DNA of 64,000 nt from Chromobotia macracanthus. Its lineage: Eukaryota; Chordata; Actinopteri; Cypriniformes; Botiidae. The stretch spans positions 2,112,001 to 2,176,000 of the forward strand of contig JAZGTH010000075.1 in assembly GCA_036877525.1 (NCBI GenBank), read 5' to 3'. Each line of letters begins with the position of its first letter. The first letter of the stretch is position 1. Under the pieces are notes generated by a model. The model saw nothing but the letters and a program-made list of their open reading frames with translations. It made no database searches and was not told the origin of the DNA. A program made the position numbers and the translations under genes. This document shows, one piece after another, positions 1 through 10,822 of this stretch.

Positions 1-130
1 CTTGTTTTAGCCTGGTGCATAAAATGAAATGTCAATCCTGACTTCATGACTACACAAAAGAGTTTCTGGAAACTTTATGGTTCCGAAAGTTCATGTTGGC
101 TGACTTGAGGTGTCTCTCCTGCACCTGTAG

Positions 131-1316
131 GCCATCACCCATCCTTACTTCAACAGTCAGACCTTCAACAACGATGTCACAGTGCTGAGACTGGCCACTC
201 CAGCCCGGATGACTCAAACTGTCTCACCGGTCTGTCTGGTTGGCTCCAATGACAACGTCCCCCCTGGCACCATTTGTGTCACCACCGGCTGGGGCAAAAC
301 TGCGTTCACTCGTAAATTTACCATTTAACTTGGACCATCTATGGACCATCCTAGCTATGGGAACATTCCCAGAATGTTGGCTAACGTTCTCTTAAAGCTC
401 TCAAATATGTTTTTAACATATATATATATATATATATATATAAAACTTATGCTATTCTTAAGATGTTAGTGGAACATTACAAAAATGTAAACTTTTTTTA
501 ACTGTTCTTATAACAAAGCAATAATGTGAAAACAGCTAAAAAACTAGAACATTCAGCAAGTAAAATTTTTAGCATTTTTTTTATTTAATAGAAATGTTAT
601 GGAAACGTTCTTACAACCTAAAATTGTTCGCTGGGATGTTCATGCCTGTTGTTCCTTTTTCTCTTCGTGGCAGCAAATCCTCGTTACCTGCAGCAGACCG
701 CTCTGCCCATTCTGAGCACAGCTCAGTGCATGCAGTACTGGGGACAGGGAAGAATCACAGACTCCATGATCTGTGCTGGAGCATCTGGTGTCTCTTCCTG
801 CCAGGTACATCAACACACTCAACTGACGGGGAACATTCTCAGAACATTCTCTCAATGTTATATATCATTGGCAAAGGTTCTGAAAATGTTAGCATGAAAA
901 CCTTTTCCTGGAGTAAAGCTTTTCTTAAATGTTACAGAATTGACTCTTGTTCTTATAACCAAGCGATAGTTAATACAATAAGTTTATGGAAACGTTAAGA
1001 AAACATTCTTGGAACATAAAGGTTTCAGCTGTGCAGTTTTAATGATTTTTGTTATATTTATAGTGACACCTGCACAAATGAATTATTGCTGAAATGCTGT
1101 TAGTGCTTGAACGTGGTCTGTCTTTGTGGGTTTGCGTCTCTGTTTTAAACGCAGGGTGATTCGGGTGGTCCTCTGGTTTGTGAGAGTGGAGGTGTTTGGT
1201 ATCAGGCAGGTATTGTGTCCTGGGGCACCACAGACTGTAACGTTCGTGCTCCAGCGATCTACTCTCGTGTCTCTTACCTACGCCAGTGGATCGACCAGAC
1301 CATAGCCTACAACTAG
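131..1316 (+). CDS. ctrl: Chymotrypsin-like serine protease, C-terminal three exons (5' part outside window)
   Basis: Coding exons are 131-311, 674-804 and 1155-1316 (stop TAG 1314-1316), with GT-AG junctions and matching phases. The first exon carries the catalytic Asp (NNDVTVLRL). The last carries the catalytic Ser in GDSGGP, preceded by SSCQ, so residue 189 (chymotrypsin numbering) is Ser, as in chymotrypsins rather than trypsins. The ending CNVRAPAIYSRV...IAYN resembles vertebrate CTRL (chymotrypsin-like, a secreted pancreatic digestive enzyme) more than CTRB. Ala replaces the usual Gly at position 226, as in CTRL. The signal peptide, activation site and His exon lie to the left of the window. 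Introns contain GAACGTTC-type dispersed repeat and a TA microsatellite. A pancreatic chymotrypsinogen B paralog is the main alternative. Confidence 0.85.
320..640. repeat. Dispersed repeat rich in GAACATT/AACGTTC, with TA microsatellite at about 418-443
   Basis: The intron between the first two ctrl exons contains short inverted words (GGGAACATTC, CTAACGTTCTC, GAAACGTTC) around a (TA)n run. Closely similar wording recurs in the next intron (about 825-1020) and at about 6258-6370 between two GPCR genes. This looks like one dispersed, probably DNA-transposon-derived family. I could not assign it to a named family or place its ends exactly. Confidence 0.45.
825..1020. repeat. Second copy of the GAACATT/AACGTTC dispersed repeat in a ctrl intron
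   Basis: Shares the words GGGAACATTCTC, TTATGGAAACGTT and TTCTTATAAC with the copy at 320-640, in the same orientation. It fills most of the last ctrl intron. Confidence 0.45.
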
Positions 1317-1418
1317 AGCTCCAACCCGAGGCTTCCTCTTCAGGAAACACAACAGAAGTCTCCAGTTCACGTAAATTTTCTCCAGCTGCTGAGTGTGACT
1401 TCTGTGACAAACAAACCC

Positions 1419-1424
1419 AATAAA
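1419..1424 (+). terminator. Polyadenylation signal of ctrl
   Basis: AATAAA lies about 100 bases downstream of the ctrl stop codon, a usual distance for a short pancreatic-enzyme 3' UTR. Confidence 0.6.
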
Positions 1425-3930
1425 ACTGATAAAAGCACCTGATACAGATGATGGTTAATGACTCTAACTGCAGGCCTGTACACTGGACATTTATAATTCA
1501 TGTCATATTTGTCAGTCAAATTATAGACATATGAATTCCTGGTATCCAAACTGTGACTGGTAGTGCAAAATTTTAAAGGCAGTAAGAAAACAGGAAGTCT
1601 AAAAGCAAAACGGGAGTAAATGAGTAAGGTTTATGTGATGCTAAAATCTTAATCTGTTCCATAAAATATTGCATATTGAGACAGAATAAATTCATTTATA
1701 AAGCTAGAAACATGTTTGACTGAATTTGTTGCGTGTGGAAGATAAATCAAATAAATAATATAAAGTAGCATAAAACACTCCAACATACAACATACAACTA
1801 CACGAAATACATCCTGCTTTTGTGAAATGAAGTCAGATGTCACAGTGACTTACAAATATAGACTGGTAACATTGTTTAATCGTTTCCTGTATCACAGTGA
1901 TTCATAATTTTACTTGGAAAAAACATGCTTATGATATGATAAAAATAATATAAAAGTATATAACGTTTACAAATGAACATTTAAGCATGTTTTGTTCTGT
2001 TGTAGTTGTGTCTGTGACGCCGCCGCTCACTCGTCTCACCTGCGTCTTGTTTCTCCATGATTAGTGTTCACTCTTGGTTTAGTCTTGTCTGTTCACGTTT
2101 TGTTTAGGTGGTTTTTGCTCTCTGCTCTTATGTTTTAATCTTTGCATTTTGATTCCAGCCTTTTTCTTTCCTCTTTTTCCGACACACATTATAGTATTGT
2201 TTTGTTAAACATGTCATAATATAAACTTTGCCATTAAGTGTTATTCGAATAATATGTAATATACATTGTTTTACAGGAGGTTATATGTTTTGTTTTCACA
2301 TTGTGCAGTATGTGGTTATCTTACTAAACACTGTGAGACAAGTTTGAAACGACAGACTGTTTCCTCATTTTACTAAGTCAATATGATTTCCTTTCATCCG
2401 AACATTCCTGTGCATTGATGATTGGTTTGAGTATCAAGTTTCTTCATCTGAATCCAAAATAGGCTGCACGCTCAACCTTTGCGCTCTAACATAATGCTGT
2501 GTCAGCTGAGCTGCAGGAACTGGCTTCTCGTGTCAGTGAGGTCCCTGAGATCTGATAAAACAACAAACTAACGCTCTGCATTGGCACTCTGTTTTTACAC
2601 CTTTTCTGTTTTTTCCTCTTATTTTTATACTTCTTAATTTTCTAAAACTGGTTTTTGTGAAGCTGCTTTGCAACAGTTTACAATTGTTGTATGAAAAGCA
2701 TTATATAAATAAGCTTAAATTGAATTAACACAAACCTCTTAGTGACTGATGTTGTAAAGCCTGTTTTGACCTAAAGGTCCAGCTGCTGTTATCAAAGAAA
2801 TCGTCCTTAAACCCGTCTCCTCCTCTTCTGAATGGCTTGTCATCAGAAGGTCTTTGATTTCACTACAAAACCAATTCATGTTCCATAATAATGAAATGAT
2901 CTGGTGGTGCATGTTTTGAGGCAGCAACTGTTGCATTAAAGTGTTTTTTGTTTGCATGGAATCACAGAATATTAGACATGAATGTAAATCATAACAATTT
3001 GGAACAACATGAGGTTGAGTCAATAATGAGTCTTCCTTTGAATTAGGATTAAACATGTCTTTAAAGAAAGAATATAAATAAATGTAATGTAAAATATAGC
3101 TGTGTTATAGCTGAATGAAAATGCTTCTACACAAGCACATTTCTCTTCCTGCATCACACCCGCAAAACAGTTAAAGTTGCTTTTTCGCAGAAGTAAACCG
3201 GAACATATTTTGCCAGGCACTGTATCACTCTCTAAAAAAAACAAAACTGAACTTGAGTATTTCAGATGTATCCTTGTATGGATGATAAAAATGCATCATT
3301 GTGGATGATCATTTTCATTGATTATTTAATTTTTATAGTAGCTTATCTACCTGCAGAGCTGCAGGCACCACCAATGGACAATAATGAAATTACATTCGAA
3401 TCATTCAATACACATTACAACATACAAAATTAAATATATACGATCCCACAATTCACCTAGTGGCGCTTGGTGAAGACAACCTGAAGATGCTTGCTCACCA
3501 TTGCTCAAACGAATACTACGAATAGTAAACGAATACGAATACTGTGCATACTTTTGTACAATTGGGTCGGTGCTTTTTCCAATACAAACATCGCAAAGTC
3601 TTTATTCAAAATTCTGCTATTTTATGAAATGATCTCTTTGATATGAGGGTGTTTTTTGTACAAAGTTAAATGTGTTGCACTATACAAAACAATGTGATGT
3701 TTCTATAGGATGTTGCGTTTGATTGTGTGAATTTACTCTGTTTATTATTATGGTAAATAAACCATAGATAGCTCCCTCTCAGAGATGATGAAACACTCAT
3801 TACTATTATGTGTATAATGAACTATTATAAAAATGTCACATGTTTTTATGTACAATGTTTGTAGTTCTACTATGACCATGAAAGTTGATATATTCGGTCT
3901 CTTACATCATCACCCCACCCCCAATCACTA
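1425..3930. other. Intergenic, no gene recognised
   Basis: AT-rich sequence between ctrl and the GPCR cluster. Open frames here are short and show no recognisable domain. About 2657-2727 (GTGAAGCTGCTTTGCAAC ... ATATAAATAAGC) resembles the 3' tail of a repeat common in teleost introns. Nothing else stands out. Confidence 0.5.
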
Positions 3931-3933
3931 TTT

Positions 3934-3942
3934 TATATATAA
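3934..3942 (+). promoter_or_regulatory. Putative TATA box of GPCR copy 1
   Basis: TATATATAA lies about 75-85 bases upstream of the start-codon exon of the first receptor gene, with a short purine-rich leader between. A C-rich block (TCATCACCCCACCC) sits just upstream at about 3907-3920 and is also found ahead of copy 2. Confidence 0.4.
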
Positions 3943-4017
3943 GGGGAAACTGCCATTCATTTCATGCAAAGGCATTATTACGTTGGGACAACACAAACCT
4001 AAAAAAGAAGAAAGAAA

Positions 4018-5635
4018 ATGGGTAAGAATTTACATCTATGCAAAATAATTGTTTACTTATTAAAATGTAGCAAATTGATTTCTGTTTTAAAGACAGTGTG
4101 TGAAAAATGAGACAAGTTTGTGCATGTGTGGGGGGTTACTTTCACTATAACTGAATAAAATGATCAGAGTATTACTTTTTTAAAAAGCTTTGATTTCTTC
4201 CTCTATTCTTCTGTGTCATTATCTTGACTTTCTTTTGGTCTGGATTCTTCAGCTTGATCACTTGATTTGAAAGGTGAAAACAGATTGCATGTCTGTCCTG
4301 TTTCAGTGACATTAATCACACATGCAATGTGTGCAGTCCAGTTTCAGTGGAATATAAAACAGTTCAAATAAACAATTCATACAGAGTGTAAATATTACAG
4401 CTGTTGCATTGTAGAGATGTTTCACACTGAAATCAGATCAGCAGGGAGAGTGTTCATGGCACACCACTGTCTGTTTCATGCAGCGCTTGTGTCAGATGGT
4501 TTATGTGGCCAATGTGTTACATGTGAAACACGCCACAAACATTGACTGACACTGAGTTTTTGATCAAAGCAGTTAAAATGAGAATACTGACTTACTGAAA
4601 CAGGTGAACTTTCGTTTAACTCACTGTGCATGACTTACTGAGTTATTTCTCTCTTATGTTTGTGTAGAGAACACCACTTTGGAACCACAAAATCTCACAG
4701 ATGACTACAGTTCAGAGAAGAAGATAACAAACAAGGAGGAGAAAACAAACACTGAAATCGTCATGATATGTGCATATTTTGTCATCTTAATCATGGGTGT
4801 TATTGGGAATGGGCTTGTCATATTTGTCACTGGCTACAAAATAAAGAAAACAGTCAACTCTGTTTGGTTTCTCAACTTGGCAATTGCCGACTTCACTTTC
4901 ATTTTGTTCTTGGTTCGTGTGATTTACGTTGGTTTTCACAAGAGCACTTGGCCCTTCGGTGACTTTATGTGTAAATTTTGGGTTTTTCTGAAGATGCTTA
5001 ACATGTTTGCAAGTGTTTTCTTTCTAACGGTCATCAGTCTGGACCGATGTCTGTGCACATGGCTGATTGTGTGGACTCGGAACAAACGAACTCTCGTCAA
5101 AGCCAGAATCATCTGTATGATCGTGTGGTTCCTGTCCATCAGCTGCAGCACCCCTTTTGCTGTCATTAGTTCTGTATTGAATACTACAAAACATCAGTTC
5201 TGTACCATTGTAGTCTTTAATAAGGAGACGAAGTCTGTGTTCACATTCAGGTTTATGGTGGGCTTTCTGATTCCCTTCATGATTATTGCATTCTCACATG
5301 CAGCTATTGGTGTGCGGGTGAAACAGCTCAAAACAGGAAAGCAGCTCAAGTCTTTCCGAGTCATTTTGTCTGTGATTCTAGCCTTTTTCATATGCTGGTT
5401 TCCTTTTCATGTTTCCCGATTGTGTCGTGTAAGCCAATTTGATAATAAAACTTTTAAAAGATTAATTTATGATGCAGAACCTTATGTAAACTGCCTGGCT
5501 TATCTGAACAGCTGTCTGAACCCCATTCTCTATGTGTTCATGTGTGACGAGTATAAGAAGAAACTGAAAAAGTCTCTGCTGCTGGTGTTCGAGGCGGCTT
5601 TTGCAGAAGAGAATCTGCTTGCTCACAGCTCTTAG
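4018..5635 (+). CDS. Class A GPCR, formyl-peptide/chemerin-receptor-like, copy 1
   Basis: Coding sequence joins 4018-4021 (ATG plus one G, donor GTAAGA) to 4668-5635, giving 323 residues beginning MENTTLEPQNLTDD. The large exon alone has no in-frame ATG near its 5' end, so the split start is favoured. Seven membrane segments are visible: GNGLVI in TM1, LNLAIAD in TM2, the TM3 Cys in FMCK, DRC instead of DRY at the end of TM3, CWFPFH in TM6 and NPILY in TM7. NTT and NLT give N-glycosylation sites in the extracellular N-terminus. The DRC motif and WPFGDFMCK are typical of the FPR/CMKLR1 group, chemoattractant receptors on leukocytes that couple to Gi. The precise ligand cannot be told. It is the best preserved member of a tandem cluster. 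Polyadenylation signal AATAAA is at 5831. Confidence 0.85.
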
Positions 5636-5888
5636 TCAGCAGACACAATAGAACAAGCTTTAAATTTTAGTCTCTAGATGACTGGAGATATAATTTTGTA
5701 ATTTTGAGGTCAATATTTCTCAAAATCTCCCCTCTTCTTTCACTCGGTCAGACAAACAGATAGTTTCACCCCATCTCTTGCCATTGGTTGATTTGATGTC
5801 GTATGTTGTTGGTATCCAAACAAACAGAGCAATAAATCCAAGAGGAGGAAGTGGGAAATAAATCTATCAGTCACATTTTTTTTTGGTT

Positions 5889-5927
<39 letters not shown>

Positions 5928-6600
5928 TTTTTTAAAAATTGTCTGTATCTTTTCATGTACTGTAGCAGCACCTGAGTGATTTAAAAAAGTGAACAGGCCA
6001 CTGCACCCTGGAATTAAAAACCAATGAAAATGAATAATGATTTTAGAAAAGAAACCTTTAAAGCTTTCCTTTTGTTCATTTGTGTTTTCACACCTCTGTT
6101 ACACAAAGCACAATCCGTTCTACACAACACACACACACATAGTTTCTCTGTGTGTAATATAATCAGGGAACAGTCGAGGTAAACATTCTCCTGTTTGTTT
6201 TATTATTGAACATGGTCTTTTACATTTTAAATGAATATATAATGATTTGATGATACCCAGCTAATGGAGAACGTTCTTAGAACATATTTGAGAACATACT
6301 TGGCTAATGTTCTCTAAACGTTCTCTTAAAGTTACCAAAAATTGTTGCAGTATTGTTAGTAGAATTTTTTTAATGTTATTTATATATCTTCACATCAAAA
6401 ATGACACTCACAGACACTCTCACAGACTCCCAGCCAAGAAAGGCAGCAGGAGACCTAATTGATCAAACAGGCCCATACAAAAGCTTTTACTCCAAAGTGA
6501 TAGCAAATTACCCCCAGATGGCTCCCTCGTAGTGCTGGTGACACCCACAATAAGAAATCTAAACTAATTGTTGTTATTTAGGCTTCTGTTTTGACGTACC
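5636..6600. other. 3' UTR of GPCR copy 1 and spacer with long poly-T and dispersed repeat
   Basis: 5636-5860 is the copy 1 3' UTR, clearly homologous to the sequence after copy 2, so the duplication included the 3' flank. 5877-5932 is an almost pure T run. About 6258-6370 is a fragment of the GAACGTTC dispersed repeat also seen in the ctrl introns. No coding potential was recognised. Confidence 0.55.
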
Positions 6601-6803
6601 GTGGACCACGTTTTTTATTGGAAGTTGATATTTAATTGCTTTTCTACAGAAGCATATTTCTCAGGTTACCTCATCACCCCACCCTTACTTTCCCTTGCAT
6701 GTGAGAAGAAACTGACAGTAACTGTTCATCCAAAGAGGATCTGGAGCTTTGACAACATACAGAAAGAAAGAAGAGAGGAAATTAAGAAATAAAGACAAAG
6801 AAA

Positions 6804-8933
6804 ATGGGTAAGTATTTATATCTGTGTAAAACTCTTCTGTTTGCCTCTTATTGATGTCTGTTTTAATGACACTGAGTGTGCACAGATGCCATGTTCTGCC
6901 TGCTGAACAGTATCTTAACACACTGCACATTTAACATTCACTGTAAATGGGTAAAACTTTCAGTGTTATTTTTGTAAAGGCACGCTTTATTTTCTTTCTC
7001 TGCGCCTCTGTTTGATTATCTTTGTCAGCATCTTTGATTTTGTTCAAGTTTATACAGCACGACCATTTGAGTTGAGAGTATGAATTCTACTGTAATCTAA
7101 AACAGATCGTGTGTGTCTGTGCTGCGGTCTGTCAGTGTAAACTGCAATTTAAAGGTGAAAACTGATCGCATTTCTATGTTCACACATGCAATTTGTTCAG
7201 TGCACTTTAACAGTGATATAAAATTAATGCTTATAAAAGAACGCAGATTTTGCCTTTGTACAATCTGTATAATAATGTTGCATTGTTGTGGTGTTGCATT
7301 TGGCTACAAACAGTATTAGGTTTTATAATGAGATCAGATCAACAGGAAAGTTTTCATGACTTACTGTAACATCTGTTTAATGAAAAGCTTGGTGTGGTTT
7401 CTGGTTTATGTGGGCAATGTATTATTTGAAGAAATATTTACCAAGATATTCACTGGTATTTTTTTTTGATCCAAAGCAGCCTAATTTATTCCAGCAGTTA
7501 AAGAGAGACATAAATGTAGTTTTTTACATAATTTATATATAATTCAGTATAATTTACCCAATAACATCATAACTGAGCGCTAAACTACTGCTGTTTGTAA
7601 ACTAAACTAAGGCTTGATTATACATTTTAAATCTAGCATACGGGATGGTCATGCAATATTGCCCTCTGGTGTAAGATGGGGTAAACAACATAATTATAGA
7701 TTGTTGATTCTTAACCAGCCCAAGTTTCACTGTTGTCCAAAATGACTGACAGTGCATATAAACTTGATATTTATCTTAGCATATTTGCTTTGTGAACTAT
7801 TGAAACAGGTTTGTTTTTCACTGTGCATGAGTTTGTGTTGAGACCTTTCTCCCTCTTGTCTTTGCATAGTGAGCATCACACTGGGACCTCAAAATCTGAC
7901 CGATGTCCTCGGTTGCTCCACAGATCAGGAGAGATTAACAAACACTGAAATCTTCATGATATGTGCATATTTTGTCATCTTATTCATGGGTGTCATTGGG
8001 AATGGGCTTGTCATATTTGTCACTGGCTACAAAATGAGAAAGAAAACAGTCAACTCTGTTTGGTTTCTCAACTTGGCGATTGCTGACTTCATTTTTATTT
8101 TGTTTTTGATTCTCCACATCATTGTTGCTTTTGACAAGATGGTGTGGCCCTTTGGTGATTTCATGTGTAAATTGATGTCCTTTGTGACGGTTCAAAATAT
8201 GTTTGCAAGCATTTTTTTGCTTACGGTCATCAGTCTGGACCGATGTCTGTGCACATGTCTGATTGTGTGGGTTCAGAATATACGAACTCTAGTCAAAGCC
8301 AGAATCATCTGTATTTGTGTGTGGATTTTATCCATCTGCTGCACCGTCCCATATGCCATAAATCGCTCTGTGCAGGAATATAATGGATCTAAGTACTGTG
8401 TGTATACAATCTCCAGCGACGTCGTAAAGTATCTGATCACATTCAGGTTTATGGTGGGCTTTCTGATTCCCTTCTTGATCATCACATTCTCGTATGTAGC
8501 TATTGGCTTGCAGGTGAAACAGCTCCAAACAGGAAAGCAGCTCAGGCATTTCCGGGTGCTATCTGTGATTCTGGCCTTTTTCACATGCTGGTTTCCTTTC
8601 CATGTTCAACAGTTGTGTCATATATCTGAGAATAAATGGAATGACAGGATTCAAGGGATTATTTATGCTGCAGGACCTTATGTAAACTGCCTGGCTTATC
8701 TGAACAGCTGTCTGAACCCCATTCTCTATGTGTTCATGTGTGACGAGTATAAGAAGAAACTGAAAAAGTCTCTGCTGCTGGTGTTCGAGGCGGCTTTTAT
8801 TGATGATAATATGGATATTCACTCAACTGCCTATTCCACTCGTTCACGTTTCAGATGGTCACTAAATTCTAAGACAAACAACACTGATAACAGCCAGGAG
8901 AGCAGAAGAGGCTTTAAAGTAGTCTCAAGATGA
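6804..8933 (+). CDS. Class A GPCR, formyl-peptide/chemerin-receptor-like, copy 2
   Basis: Coding sequence joins 6804-6807 (ATG plus G, donor GTAAGT) to 7870-8933, giving 355 residues starting MVSITLGPQNLTDV. Motifs are those of copy 1: GNGLVI, WPFGDFMCK, SLDRCLC, CWFPFHV and NPILYVF. Identity to copy 1 is very high in TM1-TM3 and TM7, lower in the second extracellular loop and around the top of TM6-TM7, where ligand contacts would lie. Compared with copy 1 it has a C-terminal tail about 35 residues longer, rich in Ser/Asn/Arg. That tail reads into sequence homologous to the copy 1 3' UTR. The upstream flank shares the TCATCACCCCACCC block at about 6670-6684. Likely a leukocyte chemoattractant receptor; ligand unknown. 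Confidence 0.85.
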
Positions 8934-9767
8934 CTAGAGATATACATTTGTAATTTGGAGATAAATATTCCTCAAGCATTCCTCCATTTGGTTGGACAAA
9001 CAGACAGTCCCACCCCAAACTCTTGCCATTGGATGATTTGATGTTGAGCTGGTCGGGGAATTCAAACAAACAGAACAATGAATCCAAGGGAAGTTGGAAA
9101 CTAAATGACTTACAATCTACTGGTTACTTTTGTAACCGTGACCTCAGTGACTGTTTTTTCTCATTGTTATGTTTTACACCACCCCTTACATTTTAATGCT
9201 GTGAGTGCTAATGTTATCTGTGTCTTCTGAATCATCATAACTGAAAACAAAGATTTATTGTTTAAAATATCTGTTCAATCTGTTTATGATTGCCATTTTT
9301 GCACTAAATCACATCTTTCACTTATTGTACAAAACAAAAGCATAACATCAATGCATCACAATTGCTAAGACAAAAATAAACGATCAAATGTATTGCTAAG
9401 TAAAAATATTCAGCTGTTTATGTTTATGAAACAGGCAAAGTTTGTCAAAAATGCACATGCATATATTCAGATGATATAGGTACTAAAAATGTGTCTATAC
9501 TTTTCTAATGTATTTGGTAAACTACTGTAGCCCTGCCCGTTTAACAGTATTTTAAATATTTTAGCACGTCACAGGTCAACAGGATGTGTACACAGCGCCA
9601 CACATCAGCACATTTCCCTGTAACAGCCTCAGGTTTCAGCTGAAGTCTACAGACCAGCCCCTGCAGCCGCTGTGTTCACTGCCTCACATTTATCTTAGTC
9701 CTGATTAGTTAATGGGCATCACCTGATCCCTCCTTCATCTGGTACAACAAACTTGAATAGCAGAGCT

Positions 9768-10055
9768 GTTTCATAGACGGGGCTTAGATTAAGCCTTAGT
9801 TAAATGAAGACATTTAAGTAGCTTTTATAAACGTGCCTTAAAATAAAAGCATTAATGGTGTGCATCTTGAGACAAAACAACAGCACTGTAAGATATAATA
9901 TAGATATATCAGTATATTTAAGATATATCAGTGAAAGCTGCTTTCAGTTACACCAGCTCAAATGTACATTCAAGTCTGGACTGTGTTCTCATTGTTGACT
10001 AGGTTAAAGACTCGGTGTATGCTCAGCTAGTTTTGTGCAACAGGCCACTGATGTG
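9768..10055. mobile_element. Cyprinid-type non-autonomous DNA element (MITE-like)
   Basis: The stretch with GGCTTAGATTAAGCC, TTATAAACGTGCCTTA, GTGTGCATCTTGAGAC and GCTGCTTTCAGTT matches, from memory, a very common interspersed element of cyprinid genomes. The ends are approximate. Family name and terminal repeats could not be verified. Confidence 0.5.
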
Positions 10056-10379
10056 TAATAAGATAGACAATAACAAAGAAGAGAATAGAAACAAAAACAA
10101 TCATAGAAATTAGAAACAATATGTATTTATTTGAGCATGTAAAGAAATTTTGGCTCAGCATTTCTCCTATATATCTGAACGGCATCTGACAGAATTAATT
10201 AAGAAGAAAACGTGTATCAGACTAGTTATCTAAACAAACAAACGTGATATGACGGAAATCATGTTACTTCACCCAGATGTCTGAAAGCAGAATTTACACT
10301 GTTAATTTGTCTTTCCTCTGTGTATTAGTCTCCTCCTCTTCTCTTACTGTACAGTGATCTGAAACTGTGTACTGCATAG

Positions 10380-10700
10380 TGTGTGATCTGCAAAGTAACA
10401 CACACATCAGTGCCTGTTTCTTATTTACTTTCACAGAGATAAAAACATCACCGGTAAGAGTTTTGCTTTTTTTGACCTTATTAAAGACTAAAGATTGAAG
10501 GCATTTTGGTTTTGTGTTTTATTTCTGCCCTTTGCCAAAACTAGTTTAAGTTTAAGCTTAAGTTTAAGTTTAAACTCATTATTTTTTCCTTTTATTTTAT
10601 AATTTCCTTATATTTCTCCTTTCCTTATATTAGCTCTTACGCGCTGTCTTCCACCTGAAGCACTTACGGTATGTTGGAAATATTTTTATAATTCCATTTA
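10380..10700 (+). other. Possible non-coding 5' exons of GPCR copy 3
   Basis: Exon-like stretches end at good donors: one to 10453 (CCG before GTAAGAG) and one about 10635-10669 (after an AG, before GTATGTTG). They are followed by the start-codon exon at about 10801-10826. This suggests two or three short 5' UTR exons. This is inference from splice-site patterns only. Confidence 0.3.
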
Positions 10701-10822
10701 AATGCTGTTACATACATGTTTTATTTAAATGAAGAATGTTTTGTAAATCGATGTAGAGGTTTTGGCTTGTAAGACTGTGGTTATTTTTGTGTGTTTCTCA
10801 GCTCTTGACCAAATAGAGTAAA

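Noticed and set aside
832..856. Heat-shock-element-like GAACATTCTCAGAACATTC in a ctrl intron
   Set aside because: Spacing between pentamers is wrong (three bases) and it is part of a dispersed repeat found at several places.
594..998. Long open frames across the ctrl introns
   Set aside because: They run through intron and repeat sequence and out of frame with the protease exon 674-804; no domain is visible.
4936..5391. Open frames antisense to GPCR copy 1 (and equivalents in copies 2 and 3)
   Set aside because: They mirror the codon structure of the receptor exons; the sense frame has the conserved 7TM motifs.
5877..5932. Poly-T tract as a retroposed poly(A) tail on the minus strand
   Set aside because: No coding or SINE-like sequence with target-site duplication is visible beside it; may be a simple homopolymer expansion.
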